From assembly GCA_964632795.1 (NCBI GenBank), contig CAZWEZ010000002.1:1-64000 (forward strand): DNA of 64,000 nt. Direction: 5' to 3'. Made by a program: the position numbers and the translations under genes. Positions 16,309 through 28,674 of this stretch are shown here, in pieces. The notes below the pieces were generated by a model. The model was given only the letters and a program-made list of their open reading frames with translations, searched no databases and was not told the origin of the DNA. The stretch comes from CAZWEZ01 sp964632795 (lineage in GTDB: Bacteria; Pseudomonadota; Alphaproteobacteria; Rhodospirillales; 2-02-FULL-58-16). The stretch's first letter is position 1. The number at the start of each line of letters is the position of its first letter.

Positions 16309-17136
16309 TCACTGGTCCAGCGGCGAGCCGTCGGGCTTGAAGCGGACCACGGTGGCGGCCTCGCGCAGTTCCCTCAGGTACTCGGCGCCGATCTGTTGGG
16401 AGAGTTCCCCCTCCAGTCTCGGCCTGGCTTCCTCGAAGGAGGGGGCGGCGGCGGCGCGGCGGTCCTCGGTCTTGATCACGTGCCAGCCGAACTGGGTCTG
16501 CACGGGGTTCTCCGTGATGGTCCCCGCATCGAGCGCGAAGGCGGCCTCGGTGAAGGCCGGGTCGAGGTCGTCCCGAGCGAAGTAGCCGAGGTCGCCGCCG
16601 TCGACGGACGACGGCCCCGAGGACCGGATCTTGGCCAACTCGGCGAAATCGGCCCCCGTGGCCAGTTCGGCGATGACCTCCCGGGCCTTGGCTTCGCTGT
16701 CGACCAGGATATGGCGGGCCCGGACCTCCACCTTGGCGGCGGTCTCCTCGATCAGCGTCCGGTGGCGTTCCCTCAGCGCCTCCTCGGTGACCCGTTCCCC
16801 GATGTAGCGGCTCAGCAGCATCCGTTCGAGGATCTGCTCCTCGATCCGCGCCATCAGACTCTTGAACTCCTGGTCCTCGGCAAGTCCCTGCTCGCGAGCC
16901 GCCGCCGAGGCCAGCCGGGAATCGACCAGGCTGTTGACCAGCATCCCGAACACCGTCTCCAGGGGAAGGTCCTGTAAACCCTCGGGCAGCCGCCGCTGGG
17001 CCTCGATCACGTCGGAGCGCGGGATTTCCATGCCGTTGACGGTGGCGACCACCGGATCGTCGGCCGCCGCCGCGAACGGCAGCGACAGGCACAAGGCAAC
17101 GGCCAGCCCGGCGGTTTTCAGACGGTGGTGGGGCAT
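16309..17136 (-). CDS. Periplasmic parvulin-type peptidyl-prolyl isomerase
   Basis: The 275-residue protein has a signal peptide (GLAVALCLSLPFAAAADD), a SurA-like N-terminal helical chaperone part and one PpiC/parvulin domain (about 135-230). Hallmarks are ARHILVDSEAKA, GGDLGYF and FGWHVIKTEDRR. It would fold outer-membrane or secreted proteins. I use the ATG at 17136 because the longer frame delays the signal peptide by 31 residues. It is divergent from secA, a functional neighbour in export. Confidence 0.9.
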   Translation of the reverse strand: MPHHRLKTAGLAVALCLSLPFAAAADDPVVATVNGMEIPRSDVIEAQRRLPEGLQDLPLETVFGMLVNSLVDSRLASAAAREQGLAEDQEFKSLMARIEEQILERMLLSRYIGERVTEEALRERHRTLIEETAAKVEVRARHILVDSEAKAREVIAELATGADFAELAKIRSSGPSSVDGGDLGYFARDDLDPAFTEAAFALDAGTITENPVQTQFGWHVIKTEDRRAAAAPSFEEARPRLEGELSQQIGAEYLRELREAATVVRFKPDGSPLDQ

Positions 17137-17319
17137 CGGCGGGGTTTCCTTGCGCTGGCGATCCGCCCAATCGGCGACGCCAGGGATAAAGCACATCGCC
17201 ACCCCCGGCACAAGTAGACGTGCCTTCATTGACAGACGTTCGCCGGGACTCTATCTCTTGCTCCAACGACCGGGGGCTGCCCGATTCCAGCTTCCTTTCG
17301 GCATTCCCGAGGTATTTTT

Positions 17320-20055
<2,736 letters not shown>

Positions 20056-20059
20056 GCGG

Positions 20060-20716
20060 TCAGTCGATCTCGCCTTCCTCGACCACCCAGGGTTCGGCTT
20101 TGGCGGCGCGATACCATTCGCCGAGGGCGGGCAGGGACAATACGGCGTCGCAATAGGCCCGGCAGGTGTCGTCCAGGTCGACGGCGAAGGTCTTGAAACG
20201 ACTCACCACGGGGGCGTACATGGCGTCGGCGTTGGTGAAGGCGCCGAACAGGAAGGGACCGCCCCGGCCGAAGCGGGCCCGGCAGTCGCCCCACATGGCG
20301 GCGATGCGCCCGATGTCTTCATCCACCCCCTCTCCCCTTCCCTTGCCGGGCAGCGACTTGCGCAGGTTCATCGGCATGTGGGCGCGGAGCGCCGTGAAAC
20401 CGGCGTGCATCTCGGCGGCCACCGAACGGGCCACCGCGCGCGCTTCGGCGTCGGGGGGCCACAGGCCGGCCCCGGGGAACGCCTCGGCGAGGTATTCGAG
20501 GATGGCCAGGGATTCCCACACGGTACGTGCGCCGTGGCGCAGCACCGGCACCCGGCCCGAGGGCGAGTTGCGGACAATCTCGTCCTTCCAGCCCTCGCCG
20601 CACAGCAGGACCAGCTTCTCCTCGAAGGGAATCCCGGCCTGCTTCATGGCCAGCCACGCCCGCAACGACCACGACGAATAGTTCTTGTTGGCGATGACCA
20701 GCGTGAAGTCGCTCAC
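20060..20716 (-). CDS. Glutathione S-transferase family protein
   Basis: The 218-residue protein has an N-terminal thioredoxin-like domain with NKNYSSWSLRAWLA and the glutathione-binding SGRVPVLRHG/ESLAILEYLAE segments. An all-helical C-terminal domain follows. The pattern matches the zeta-like/YfcF-like branch. The start is GTG at 20716, preceded by AGGGGA. It lies just 8 bp after accA on the same strand and converges with secA 4 bp away. The substrate is unknown. Confidence 0.88.
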   Translation of the reverse strand: MSDFTLVIANKNYSSWSLRAWLAMKQAGIPFEEKLVLLCGEGWKDEIVRNSPSGRVPVLRHGARTVWESLAILEYLAEAFPGAGLWPPDAEARAVARSVAAEMHAGFTALRAHMPMNLRKSLPGKGRGEGVDEDIGRIAAMWGDCRARFGRGGPFLFGAFTNADAMYAPVVSRFKTFAVDLDDTCRAYCDAVLSLPALGEWYRAAKAEPWVVEEGEID

Positions 20717-20724
20717 GATGTCCC

Positions 20725-21681
20725 CTACTCCAGGCTCTGCTTGCCCAGCTCGAGGAACTTCTCGCGGCGCCGGGTCTTGAGGACGCCGCCTTCGATGCCG
20801 ATCAGCTCCTTGAGGGCGCGTTCGAGGGCGTCGCCGACGTCGGCGATGGTCTTGTCGCGCTGGCGGTGGGCGCCGCCCAGGGGCTCGTCGATCACCTGGT
20901 CGATGACCCCCAGCGCGTGCAGGTCCTGGGCGGTCAGCTTGAGGGCCTCGGCGGCGATCTCCTTGGCCTTGTCGCCGTCGCGCCACAGGATCGAGGCGCA
21001 GCCCTCCGGCGAGATCACCGAGTAGACGGCGTGCTCCAGCATCAGCACCGTGTTGGCGGCGGCCAGCGCTATGGCGCCCCCCGAGCCGCCCTCGCCGACG
21101 ATCACGCTGACCAGCGGCACCTTGAGGCCGAGGCAGGTCTCGATCGAGCGGGCGATGGCCTCGGCCTGGCCGCGGGCCTCGGCGTCGACCCCGGGATAGG
21201 CGCCCGGCGTATCGACCAGGGTGATCACCGGCAGGTGGAAGTGGTCGGCCATTTTCATCAGCCGCTGCGCCTTGCGGTAGCCCTCGGGCCGGGCCATGCC
21301 GAAGTTGTGGGCCACCCGGGCCTCGGTGTCGGCGCCCTTCTCGTTGCCGATGACGACCACCGAATAGCCCCGGAAGCGGCCCAGCCCGCCGACGATGGCG
21401 CGGTCCTCGGCGAACGCCCGGTCGCCGGCCAGGAGCGTGAAGTCGTCGATCAGGCCGGCGATGTAGTCGACGGCGTGGGGACGGTCGGGGTGGCGGGCGA
21501 CCTGGATCTTCTGCCACGGGGTCAACCGGGAATAGGTCTGGCGGATCAGCTTGTCCACCTTGACCTGAAGCTTGCCCACCTCCTCGGCGATGTTGACTTC
21601 GCCGCCGCTGAGGTGGCGCAGCTCCTCGATCTTGCCCTCCAGCTCGGCGATCGGTTTCTCGAATTCCAGGTAGTTGTGCAT
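20725..21681 (-). CDS. accA: Acetyl-CoA carboxylase carboxyltransferase subunit alpha
   Basis: The 318-residue subunit transfers the carboxyl group from biotin to acetyl-CoA with AccD in fatty acid synthesis. It has the N-terminal coiled coil (IAELEGKIEELRHLSGGE), the crotonase-like core with DTPGAYPGVDAEARGQAEAI and GEGGSGGAIALAAAN, and SPEGCASILWRD. Length is normal. It is followed by the GST gene and divergent from the TPR sulfotransferase gene. Confidence 0.96.
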   Translation of the reverse strand: MHNYLEFEKPIAELEGKIEELRHLSGGEVNIAEEVGKLQVKVDKLIRQTYSRLTPWQKIQVARHPDRPHAVDYIAGLIDDFTLLAGDRAFAEDRAIVGGLGRFRGYSVVVIGNEKGADTEARVAHNFGMARPEGYRKAQRLMKMADHFHLPVITLVDTPGAYPGVDAEARGQAEAIARSIETCLGLKVPLVSVIVGEGGSGGAIALAAANTVLMLEHAVYSVISPEGCASILWRDGDKAKEIAAEALKLTAQDLHALGVIDQVIDEPLGGAHRQRDKTIADVGDALERALKELIGIEGGVLKTRRREKFLELGKQSLE

Positions 21682-21790
21682 GCCAGTTCTCTTAACACAG
21701 CCCTCCTGGCAAGGCGACGGTAAAAGGGCGGGTCGCCCGAGGCCCTCGAGAGTGTTATTTTCCGGAATCGGGAGAGGAGACCGACAGCGG

Positions 21791-23326
21791 ATGAGACGCA
21801 AACAACACCGGGCGGGGAGCCGCCGACCGCCGATCGTCGATGCCCTGGAGAGCTTCCGGGACGGCGACCTGGCCGGGGCCGAAGCCATCTGCCGGCGAAT
21901 CCTCGCCAGGCGGCCCGGGGACAGCGACGCCAACCACATCCTGGGCCTGATCGCCCACCATGGGGGCGACCTGGCCGGGGCGCGCGAGTCGATCGGCAAG
22001 GCGGTCGCCGCCGCCCCCGGCAACCAGGCCTTCCACTACAACCTCGGCAACGTGCTCCGGGATTCGGGCGACACCGAGGGCGCCGTCGAGGCCTACCGGC
22101 GGGCGCTCGATCTCGATCCCGCCCTGGCCGAGGCGGCCGGCAACCTGGCCGCCCTGCTGGAGGACGCCAACCGCCTGGAGGAGGCCAAGACGGCCGCCGC
22201 CGTCGGCCTCGCCGCCAATCCCGGCGACCCCCTGCTCAACCTGACCATGGCCAAGCTGGAGCGCCGCCGGGGCGACCCCGGCCGCGCCCTCGACCGGCTG
22301 GCCAAGGTCGAGCGGGCATCCCTGGATCCGGTCCTCGGAATGGGCATCGACTTCGAACTGGGCCGCAACCACGACCTGGCCGGCGACGCCCAAAGGGCCT
22401 ACACCCACTTCGCCGAGGCCAATTCCGTCCACGCCGGCCTGGCCGCCGCCGACGGCTTCGACAAGGAATGCTACCTGGCCGAGATCGACGCCTCGAGCCG
22501 CCGCTTCACCGAGGACTGGGTCGCCTCGTGGACCCCGACCCCGCCGCCGCCGCCCGGGGACGCCTGGCCGGCGTTCGTGGTCGGCTTCCCGCGTTCGGGG
22601 ACGACCCTGCTCGAGCAGATCATCGACGCCCACCCCGGGACCCTGACCCTGTCCGAGAAGCCGGCAGTCGAGGCCATGAAGCGGGCCGTGGCGGCCCTCC
22701 CCAAGGGCTATCCCCGGGCCCTGGCCGGGCTCGACCGGGAGCGCATCGACGGCCTGAGGGCGGCCTACCACGAGGCCGCCGGCCGCTTCGTCGAAGGCCA
22801 CCCCGAGCGGCTGCTGGTCGACAAGCTGCCCCTCAACATGGCCGAGGCCGGGCTCATCGCGCGGGTCTTCCCGGACGCCCGGTTCGTGCTCGCGGTGCGC
22901 CATCCGTGCGACGTCTGCCTGAGTTGTTTCATGCAGTCGTTCACCGTCAACGACGCCATGGCCAGCTTCTTCACCGTCGAGGACGCGGCCCGCCTCTACG
23001 TCCGGGTGATGGAGCTGTGGCAACGCTACCAACGGGTGCTCGGGCTCGACATCCACACGGTGCGCTACGAGGACCTGATCGACGATTTCCGGGGCGAGAG
23101 CGAACGCCTGCTGGAGTTCCTGGGTCTGGAGTGGGACGACGCCGTGCTCGCCTTCGCCGAGAGCGCCAAGGGACGGGGCAGGATCGCGACGCCCAGCTAC
23201 CACCAGGTCAGCGAACCGCTGTACCGCCGCGCCCGCTACCGCTGGCGGCGCTACGCCGAGCTCTTGAGGCCGGTGATGGCGGAGCTGAGACCCTTCATCG
23301 AAGGTTTCGGCTATTCGGCAAGCTGA
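21791..23326 (+). CDS. TPR-repeat sulfotransferase
   Basis: The 511-residue protein begins with about five tetratricopeptide units (residues 15-215). A sulfotransferase domain follows, whose PAPS 5'-phosphosulfate loop is VVGFPRSGTTLLEQIIDAHPG and whose 3'-phosphate region includes VRHPCDVCLSCFMQ and VRYEDLIDDF. Such fusions are common in alphaproteobacteria; acceptors are mostly unknown, probably proteins or glycans. The ATG at 21791 gives a compact N-terminus. It is a lone gene, convergent with malyl-CoA lyase 9 bp away. Confidence 0.88.
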   Translation: MRRKQHRAGSRRPPIVDALESFRDGDLAGAEAICRRILARRPGDSDANHILGLIAHHGGDLAGARESIGKAVAAAPGNQAFHYNLGNVLRDSGDTEGAVEAYRRALDLDPALAEAAGNLAALLEDANRLEEAKTAAAVGLAANPGDPLLNLTMAKLERRRGDPGRALDRLAKVERASLDPVLGMGIDFELGRNHDLAGDAQRAYTHFAEANSVHAGLAAADGFDKECYLAEIDASSRRFTEDWVASWTPTPPPPPGDAWPAFVVGFPRSGTTLLEQIIDAHPGTLTLSEKPAVEAMKRAVAALPKGYPRALAGLDRERIDGLRAAYHEAAGRFVEGHPERLLVDKLPLNMAEAGLIARVFPDARFVLAVRHPCDVCLSCFMQSFTVNDAMASFFTVEDAARLYVRVMELWQRYQRVLGLDIHTVRYEDLIDDFRGESERLLEFLGLEWDDAVLAFAESAKGRGRIATPSYHQVSEPLYRRARYRWRRYAELLRPVMAELRPFIEGFGYSAS

Positions 23327-23335
23327 GCGGACCGC

Positions 23336-24322
23336 TTACCCCTTGGCGGCGGCGGCGATCTGTTCGGCCTTCTTGACCAGCACCTCGGCCTGCTTGATGG
23401 AGGCGATGTCGATCAGCCGGCCGTCCAGCGCCACCGCGCCCTTGCCGTCCTTCTGCGCCTGCTCCATGGCCTCGAGGACGCGTCTCGCCTTGGCCACCTC
23501 GTCCTCGGACGGCGTGAACAGCTGGTTGGCGAGGTCGATCTGGCCGGGGTGAATCGCCCACTTGCCCTCGTAGCCGAGCACCGCGGAGCGGTTGGCCTGG
23601 GCGCGGAAGCCGGCGGCGTCGGTGAAGTCGCCGAACGGGCCGTCGATCGGGCGCAGGCCGCTGGCCCGGGCGGCGACCACCACCCTGGCCATGGCGTAGT
23701 GCCACATGTCGCCCCAGTGGACCTCGCGGCTGCCTTCGCCGTCGGGGTCGGTCAGCACGTGGTAGTCGGGGTTGGGACCGCCGATGTTGGTGGTCTTGGC
23801 CTTGGTCGAGGCGGCGTAGTCGGCGACCCCGAAGTGCAGGCTCTCGTTGCGCTCGCTGGCCGCCGCGATCTCGTGGACGTTCTCCATGCCGAGCGCGGTC
23901 TCGATGATCAACTCGAAGCCGATGCGCTTCTCAAAGCCCTTGGCGTCCTCGATCTGGGTGAGGAGCATGTCGAGCGCGTAGACGTCGGCGCCGATGCCGA
24001 CCTTGGGGATCATGATCATGTCCAGCTTGTCGCCGGCCTTCTCGATCACCTCGACCACGTCGCGGTACATGTAGTGGGTGTCCAGGCCGTTGATCCGCAC
24101 CGACATCGCGTGGCCGCTCCAGTCGATGTCGTTGAGCGCCTCGATGACGTTGTTGCGGGCCTGTTCCTTGTCGTCGGGGGCCACCGCGTCCTCGAGGTCG
24201 AGGAACACCACGTCGGCGGTGCTGGCGGCGGCCTTCTCGAAGAACTTCGGGCTCGAGCCCGGAACCGCCAGTTGGGAGCGGTTGAGGCGGGCCTGGCACT
24301 GTTCGACGACGGTAAAGCTCAT
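23336..24322 (-). CDS. mcl: L-malyl-CoA/beta-methylmalyl-CoA lyase
   Basis: The 328-residue HpcH/HpaI-CitE family enzyme cleaves malyl-CoA to glyoxylate and acetyl-CoA, or methylmalyl-CoA to glyoxylate and propionyl-CoA. Conserved features include RSQLAVPGSSPKFFEKAA, the metal and substrate sites FLDLEDAVAPDDK and IIETALGMENV, and WAIHPGQIDLAN. In alphaproteobacteria it serves the ethylmalonyl-CoA or serine pathways. Other pathway genes are not in view. It is divergent from a class III aminotransferase that could consume or produce related acids. Confidence 0.92.
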   Translation of the reverse strand: MSFTVVEQCQARLNRSQLAVPGSSPKFFEKAAASTADVVFLDLEDAVAPDDKEQARNNVIEALNDIDWSGHAMSVRINGLDTHYMYRDVVEVIEKAGDKLDMIMIPKVGIGADVYALDMLLTQIEDAKGFEKRIGFELIIETALGMENVHEIAAASERNESLHFGVADYAASTKAKTTNIGGPNPDYHVLTDPDGEGSREVHWGDMWHYAMARVVVAARASGLRPIDGPFGDFTDAAGFRAQANRSAVLGYEGKWAIHPGQIDLANQLFTPSEDEVAKARRVLEAMEQAQKDGKGAVALDGRLIDIASIKQAEVLVKKAEQIAAAAKG

Positions 24323-24482
24323 GGCGGTTCCCCCTGTTCCGGATCGCCCGGATGCTATCAAAATATCTCCCCGGCGAACAGCCACGCGAACTTCAGGGAA
24401 ATGGCTGTTGAAGTCGGGTGAGAACTTAAACTAGTGTCCTGGATCGGCTTGCCTTGGTCGGCGGCCAGAGGAGTAAAATACG

Positions 24483-25886
24483 ATGGCACAACCCGCGAAT
24501 CCGAACTTCCTGCCGAACTCGGCTGCGGCCAGGGACGTCGCCTACAGCCTGCACCCCAGCACCAACCTCAAGAAGCACCTCGAGACCGGGCCGCTGATCA
24601 TCACCAGGGGCCAAGGGGTCACCGTCTACGACGACAACGACAAGCCCTATATCGAAGGCTTCGCCGGCCTGTGGTGCGTGTCGCTGGGCTTCTCCGAGGA
24701 GCGCCTGATCGAGGCGGCGGTCAAGGAGATGCGCCGCCTGCCCAGCTATCACGGCTTCGGCAGCAAGTCCTCCGACATCGTCATCGACCTCGCCGAGAAG
24801 CTGATCGGCCTGGCCCCGGTGCCGATGTCCAAGGTGTTCTTCGCCAACTCGGGTTCCGAGGCCAACGACACCGCGATCAAGACCATCTGGTACTACAACA
24901 ACGCCATCGGCCGGCCCGAGAAGAAGAAGATCATCTCGCGGATCAAGGGCTACCACGGGATCAACGTGGCCAGCGGCAGCCTCACCGGCCTGCCCGCCTT
25001 CCACAAGGACTTCGACCTGCCGATCGCCAACATCATCCACACCGACTGCCCCCACTACTACCGCTTCGCAGAGCCCGGCGAGAGCGAGGAGGACTTCGCC
25101 ACCCGGTGCGCCGCCAACCTGGAAAAGATGATCGTCGACGAAGGCCCCGAGACCGTCGCCGCCTTCATCGCCGAGCCGGTGATGGGGGCCTGCGGGGTGG
25201 TCACGCCGCCGGCCACCTATTTCGACAAGGTCCAGGCGGTGCTCAAGAAGTACGACGTGCTGTTCGTCGCCGACGAGGTGATCTGCGGCTTCGGGCGGAC
25301 CGGCAACATGTGGGGGTGTCAGACCTACGACCTCAAGCCCGACATCATCACCGTGGCCAAGGCCCTGTCGTCGGGCTACCTGCCGATCTCGGCGATGATG
25401 GTCACCGACCAGATCTTCCAGGCGATGGTCGAGAACAGCGGCAAGATCGGCATCTTCGCCCACGGTTACACCTATTCCGGCCATCCGGTGTCCTCGGCGG
25501 TGGCGCTCGAAACCCTCAAAATTTACGAGGAACGCGACATCGTCGGCCACGTCCGCTTGGTGGCCCCGAACCTCCAGGACGGCCTGCGCAAGTTCGCCGA
25601 CCATCCGCTGGTCGGCGAGGCCCGCGGGGTCGGCCTGGTCGGCGCGCTCGAGCTGGTCAAGAACAAGGAGACCAAGGAGAGCTTCGATCCCGGCCAGGGC
25701 GTCGGTCCCTATTGCGCCAAGCGCTGCGAGCACCACGGGGTGATCCTCAGGGCGATGGCCGACAACATAGGCTTCACCCCGCCCCTGATCATCACCGCCG
25801 AGGAGATCGACGAGATGCTGGCCCGCTTCGGCCGCGCCCTCGACGACACCGAAGCCTGGGTCGCCGAGAACGGCCTCAGGGACTGA
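24483..25886 (+). CDS. Class III pyridoxal-phosphate aminotransferase (omega-amino acid/polyamine type)
   Basis: The 467-residue enzyme has the fold I, class III pattern: GFAGLWCVSLGF, the PLP phosphate site NSGSEANDTAIK, FIAEPVMGACGV, ADEVICGFGRTG and the Schiff-base lysine in VAKALSSGYLP. It resembles putrescine- or taurine-pyruvate aminotransferases (SpuC-like). The ATG at 24483 has GAGGAG upstream. The amino donor cannot be fixed from sequence. It is followed by repeat R2. Confidence 0.9.
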   Translation: MAQPANPNFLPNSAAARDVAYSLHPSTNLKKHLETGPLIITRGQGVTVYDDNDKPYIEGFAGLWCVSLGFSEERLIEAAVKEMRRLPSYHGFGSKSSDIVIDLAEKLIGLAPVPMSKVFFANSGSEANDTAIKTIWYYNNAIGRPEKKKIISRIKGYHGINVASGSLTGLPAFHKDFDLPIANIIHTDCPHYYRFAEPGESEEDFATRCAANLEKMIVDEGPETVAAFIAEPVMGACGVVTPPATYFDKVQAVLKKYDVLFVADEVICGFGRTGNMWGCQTYDLKPDIITVAKALSSGYLPISAMMVTDQIFQAMVENSGKIGIFAHGYTYSGHPVSSAVALETLKIYEERDIVGHVRLVAPNLQDGLRKFADHPLVGEARGVGLVGALELVKNKETKESFDPGQGVGPYCAKRCEHHGVILRAMADNIGFTPPLIITAEEIDEMLARFGRALDDTEAWVAENGLRD

Positions 25887-25907
25887 TCCGGAGCGGGGGT
25901 TATTATT

Positions 25908-26019
25908 GCCCCTCAGTCGCCGGGCGGGCCTGCGGCCCTTGGCTTACGCGACATAAGTCGCGACGCGCGGTCGCGCTTGCCGGCCGGCGCATGTGTCACC
26001 ACATGCGCCGGCCGGGGGT
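25908..26019 (+). repeat. Multi-hairpin dispersed repeat copy R2 (intact)
   Basis: This is the uninterrupted reference copy. From the left it has GCCCCTCAGTCGCC, the stem GGGCC-TGC-GGCCC, CTTGGCTTA, the stem CGCGAC-ATAA-GTCGCG, the stem GCGCG-GT-CGCGC, CTTG and a terminal hairpin with 16-bp arms CCGGCCGGCGCATGTG/CACATGCGCCGGCCGG around TCAC (25980-26015). It starts 21 bp after the aminotransferase stop and may terminate its transcript. Confidence 0.88.
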
Positions 26020-26020
26020 A

Positions 26021-26075
26021 TTACTTCTTTTCCGCCGACAGCGGGTGGGCGTCACGGACCAGCGCCGTGAGGCCC
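26021..26075 (-). pseudogene. Detached 3' end of xerD
   Basis: On the minus strand these bases read LTALVRDAHPLSAEKK then TAA, matching the C-terminus of the intact xerD product 1.7 kb away (LKALVRDAHPLSSEK). The two nucleotide stretches (here and 27737-27790) match at most positions and lie in the same orientation. No other xerD sequence is present here. A duplicated gene end in direct orientation is what integration at a 3' end leaves behind. Confidence 0.75.
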
Positions 26076-26170
26076 GCTTTCCGCTGAGTTTCGTCAGCTT
26101 CGGGATGGTCAACAGACCAAGCCCTGGTGGGGTGGTGACAGCCGCAGTTGACCCTAACCGGCCCAAGTGA

Positions 26171-26929
26171 TTAGGGATTAACCCAACCGCCAGACACATC
26201 GAGGATCGCGCCGGTGACGTAATTGGCTTCGTCCGACAACAGCCACAAGGCAGCGGTTGCGATATCGCGCACCTCGCCTGCCCGTCCAAGCGGCGTTCGC
26301 GCGATCACCGAGGCGAGCCAGTCCGGGTGGTCCGTCATCCAGCGCTCGTTCATCTCGGTCATGATGGCGCCAGGCCGAATGCAGTTCACGCGAATGCCCT
26401 CTGCGGCCTGCTCCCTGGCGAGCCCGTTGGTCAGGGTGTCGACGGCGGCTTTGGATGCCGCGTAATCCACGTAAGAGCCGGGTCCCCCGTGCTTCGCCGC
26501 GGCCGACGAAATGTTCACGATCGCGCCACCCTGGCCGCCAAGGCGCTTGGCCATGCGCTTGACCGCAGCCTGACAGCAGAGGAAGGGGCCGAGCGTGTTC
26601 ACTTCGAACATGCGCCGCGTGCGCTCCGCGTCCAACTCGTCGACCGGCCCGCTGCTTCCCTCGACCCCGGCATTGTTGACGAGGCCGGTCACCGGGCCGA
26701 GTTCCTCGTCCACCCTCTCGAACATAGTTTCGACATCCTGCGGTACTGACACATCTGCCCGCACCGCAATAGCCTGTCCGCCCGCGCCTTCAATTTCAGC
26801 GACAACGCCCTGGGCCTCATCGGCCGAGCTGGCATAGTTGACGCAGACTACCCAACCTCGCTGTGCGCCGAGACGGCAAATCTCTGCACCGATCCCTCGG
26901 CTGCTGCCGGTCACCACCAACACGCCCAT
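26171..26929 (-). CDS. Short-chain dehydrogenase/reductase
   Basis: The 252-residue NAD(P)-dependent oxidoreductase has the cofactor motif TGSSRGIGAE, NNAG, catalytic Ser in VNISSAAAK, and Y-x-x-x-K in YVDYAASKAAVD. It ends with the usual SDR tail AILDVSGGWVNP. It is closest in style to glucose dehydrogenase/FabG-like SDRs; the substrate is unknown. It is the only sizeable gene between the detached xerD end and xerD, and its codon use is less GC-biased than its neighbours, consistent with an acquired insert. Confidence 0.88.
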   Translation of the reverse strand: MGVLVVTGSSRGIGAEICRLGAQRGWVVCVNYASSADEAQGVVAEIEGAGGQAIAVRADVSVPQDVETMFERVDEELGPVTGLVNNAGVEGSSGPVDELDAERTRRMFEVNTLGPFLCCQAAVKRMAKRLGGQGGAIVNISSAAAKHGGPGSYVDYAASKAAVDTLTNGLAREQAAEGIRVNCIRPGAIMTEMNERWMTDHPDWLASVIARTPLGRAGEVRDIATAALWLLSDEANYVTGAILDVSGGWVNP

Positions 26930-27185
26930 GTCCAGTCTCCCGACGTCTCTGTTCGAGAACTATAGCGTTGAAACTTAGTCTCTTCAGGTTCACGACCCTA
27001 AAGCCCAAACTTCCGGAAATGGCTATCAGCAGCGGTTCAGGCCACCACGTCATTACGTCCGCAACCCATACCATAGCTGACGTTCAAGCCCAGTTCGACA
27101 GCTTAGGGTCCGACAGCGGACCATCTTCGGCATGACCCTGAACTTCCCTTTATGACCCAAAGCCGCAATGCCAAGGGCCACCGGG

Positions 27186-27371
27186 TCACTTCGGATGCTT
27201 TTTCCCCGTACCGGTCAAGCCGCGATCCGCTTCCATGGCGGCCTCGATATGAACGCAGGAAGCGCTCGCATCACGGAATTCCATAAGTTTCTCGATCGGG
27301 AGTTCGACTTCACCAATATCCGATCGATCTTTCAAACGGTCTTTCTGGATTTTGCGCTTCTTGCCCTTCAT
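27186..27371 (-). CDS. Small basic hypothetical protein
   Basis: A 61-codon frame starts ATG at 27371 with a good GGAGG ribosome site five bases upstream. The product is very basic at the N-terminus (MKGKKRKIQKDRLKDR) and has no membrane segment or motif I recognise. It lies inside decayed DNA between the SDR gene and xerD. The ribosome site is the main support; it could be a remnant or chance frame. Confidence 0.35.
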   Translation of the reverse strand: MKGKKRKIQKDRLKDRSDIGEVELPIEKLMEFRDASASCVHIEAAMEADRGLTGTGKKHPK

Positions 27372-27526
27372 CGAAACCTCCAGCCCGAAATGATGCGTAA
27401 ACCCTCATGGTCTTTCCTGAATATAGTGCGCAAGGGGGTCCCCTGCTTGTATGTACGGCTTGTCAAGGCTTTCCTACAGCAAGCCGACGTTCAAGCTTGT
27501 TTCGGCAGCTTTAGGATAGTCCGGTT

Positions 27527-27597
27527 GTGGCTACAAGCCGTCGTCAGAACCGATGCCGTCTGACCGCCGCAATTGGGCGACAAGCCGACATTCCAAG
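27527..27597 (-). repeat. Dispersed non-coding repeat, copy A
   Basis: Read on the minus strand this segment starts GCTTGGAATGTCGGCTTGTC and ends TAGCCAC. It closely matches 50626-50697 on the plus strand, including GGCATCGGTTCTGA. The two copies lie in unrelated decayed regions 23 kb apart. Neither has a coding frame. Confidence 0.75.
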
Positions 27598-27717
27598 CGC
27601 AAGAGCTTGCCTCGCCGCGCTTGGCGCAAACCACTCAAATTCAACTTGCCGTGTCGAAGAGCCATATTAATGTGACCTGTCCCCGTTTTGCCACCCTTTG
27701 GTCATTCCGTCGTCCAT

Positions 27718-28670
<953 letters not shown>

Positions 28671-28674
<4 letters not shown>

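Larger units (their letters stand above)
26930..27717. other. Decayed intergenic DNA with degenerate repeats
   Basis: This stretch is AT-richer than its neighbours and holds no recognisable conserved gene apart from one short candidate. It contains GACGTTCAAGC/AGTCCG-type degenerate repeats (27079-27120 and 27485-27525). One segment (27527-27597) recurs near 50.6 kb and a shorter one (27007-27037) near 51.9 kb. I read it as an old insertion remnant. Confidence 0.6.

Noticed and set aside
27171..27186. A short match to the R-repeat core (CCAAGGGCCACCGG)
   Set aside because: Only 14 bases match and none of the flanking hairpins is present, so chance or a very decayed copy cannot be distinguished.
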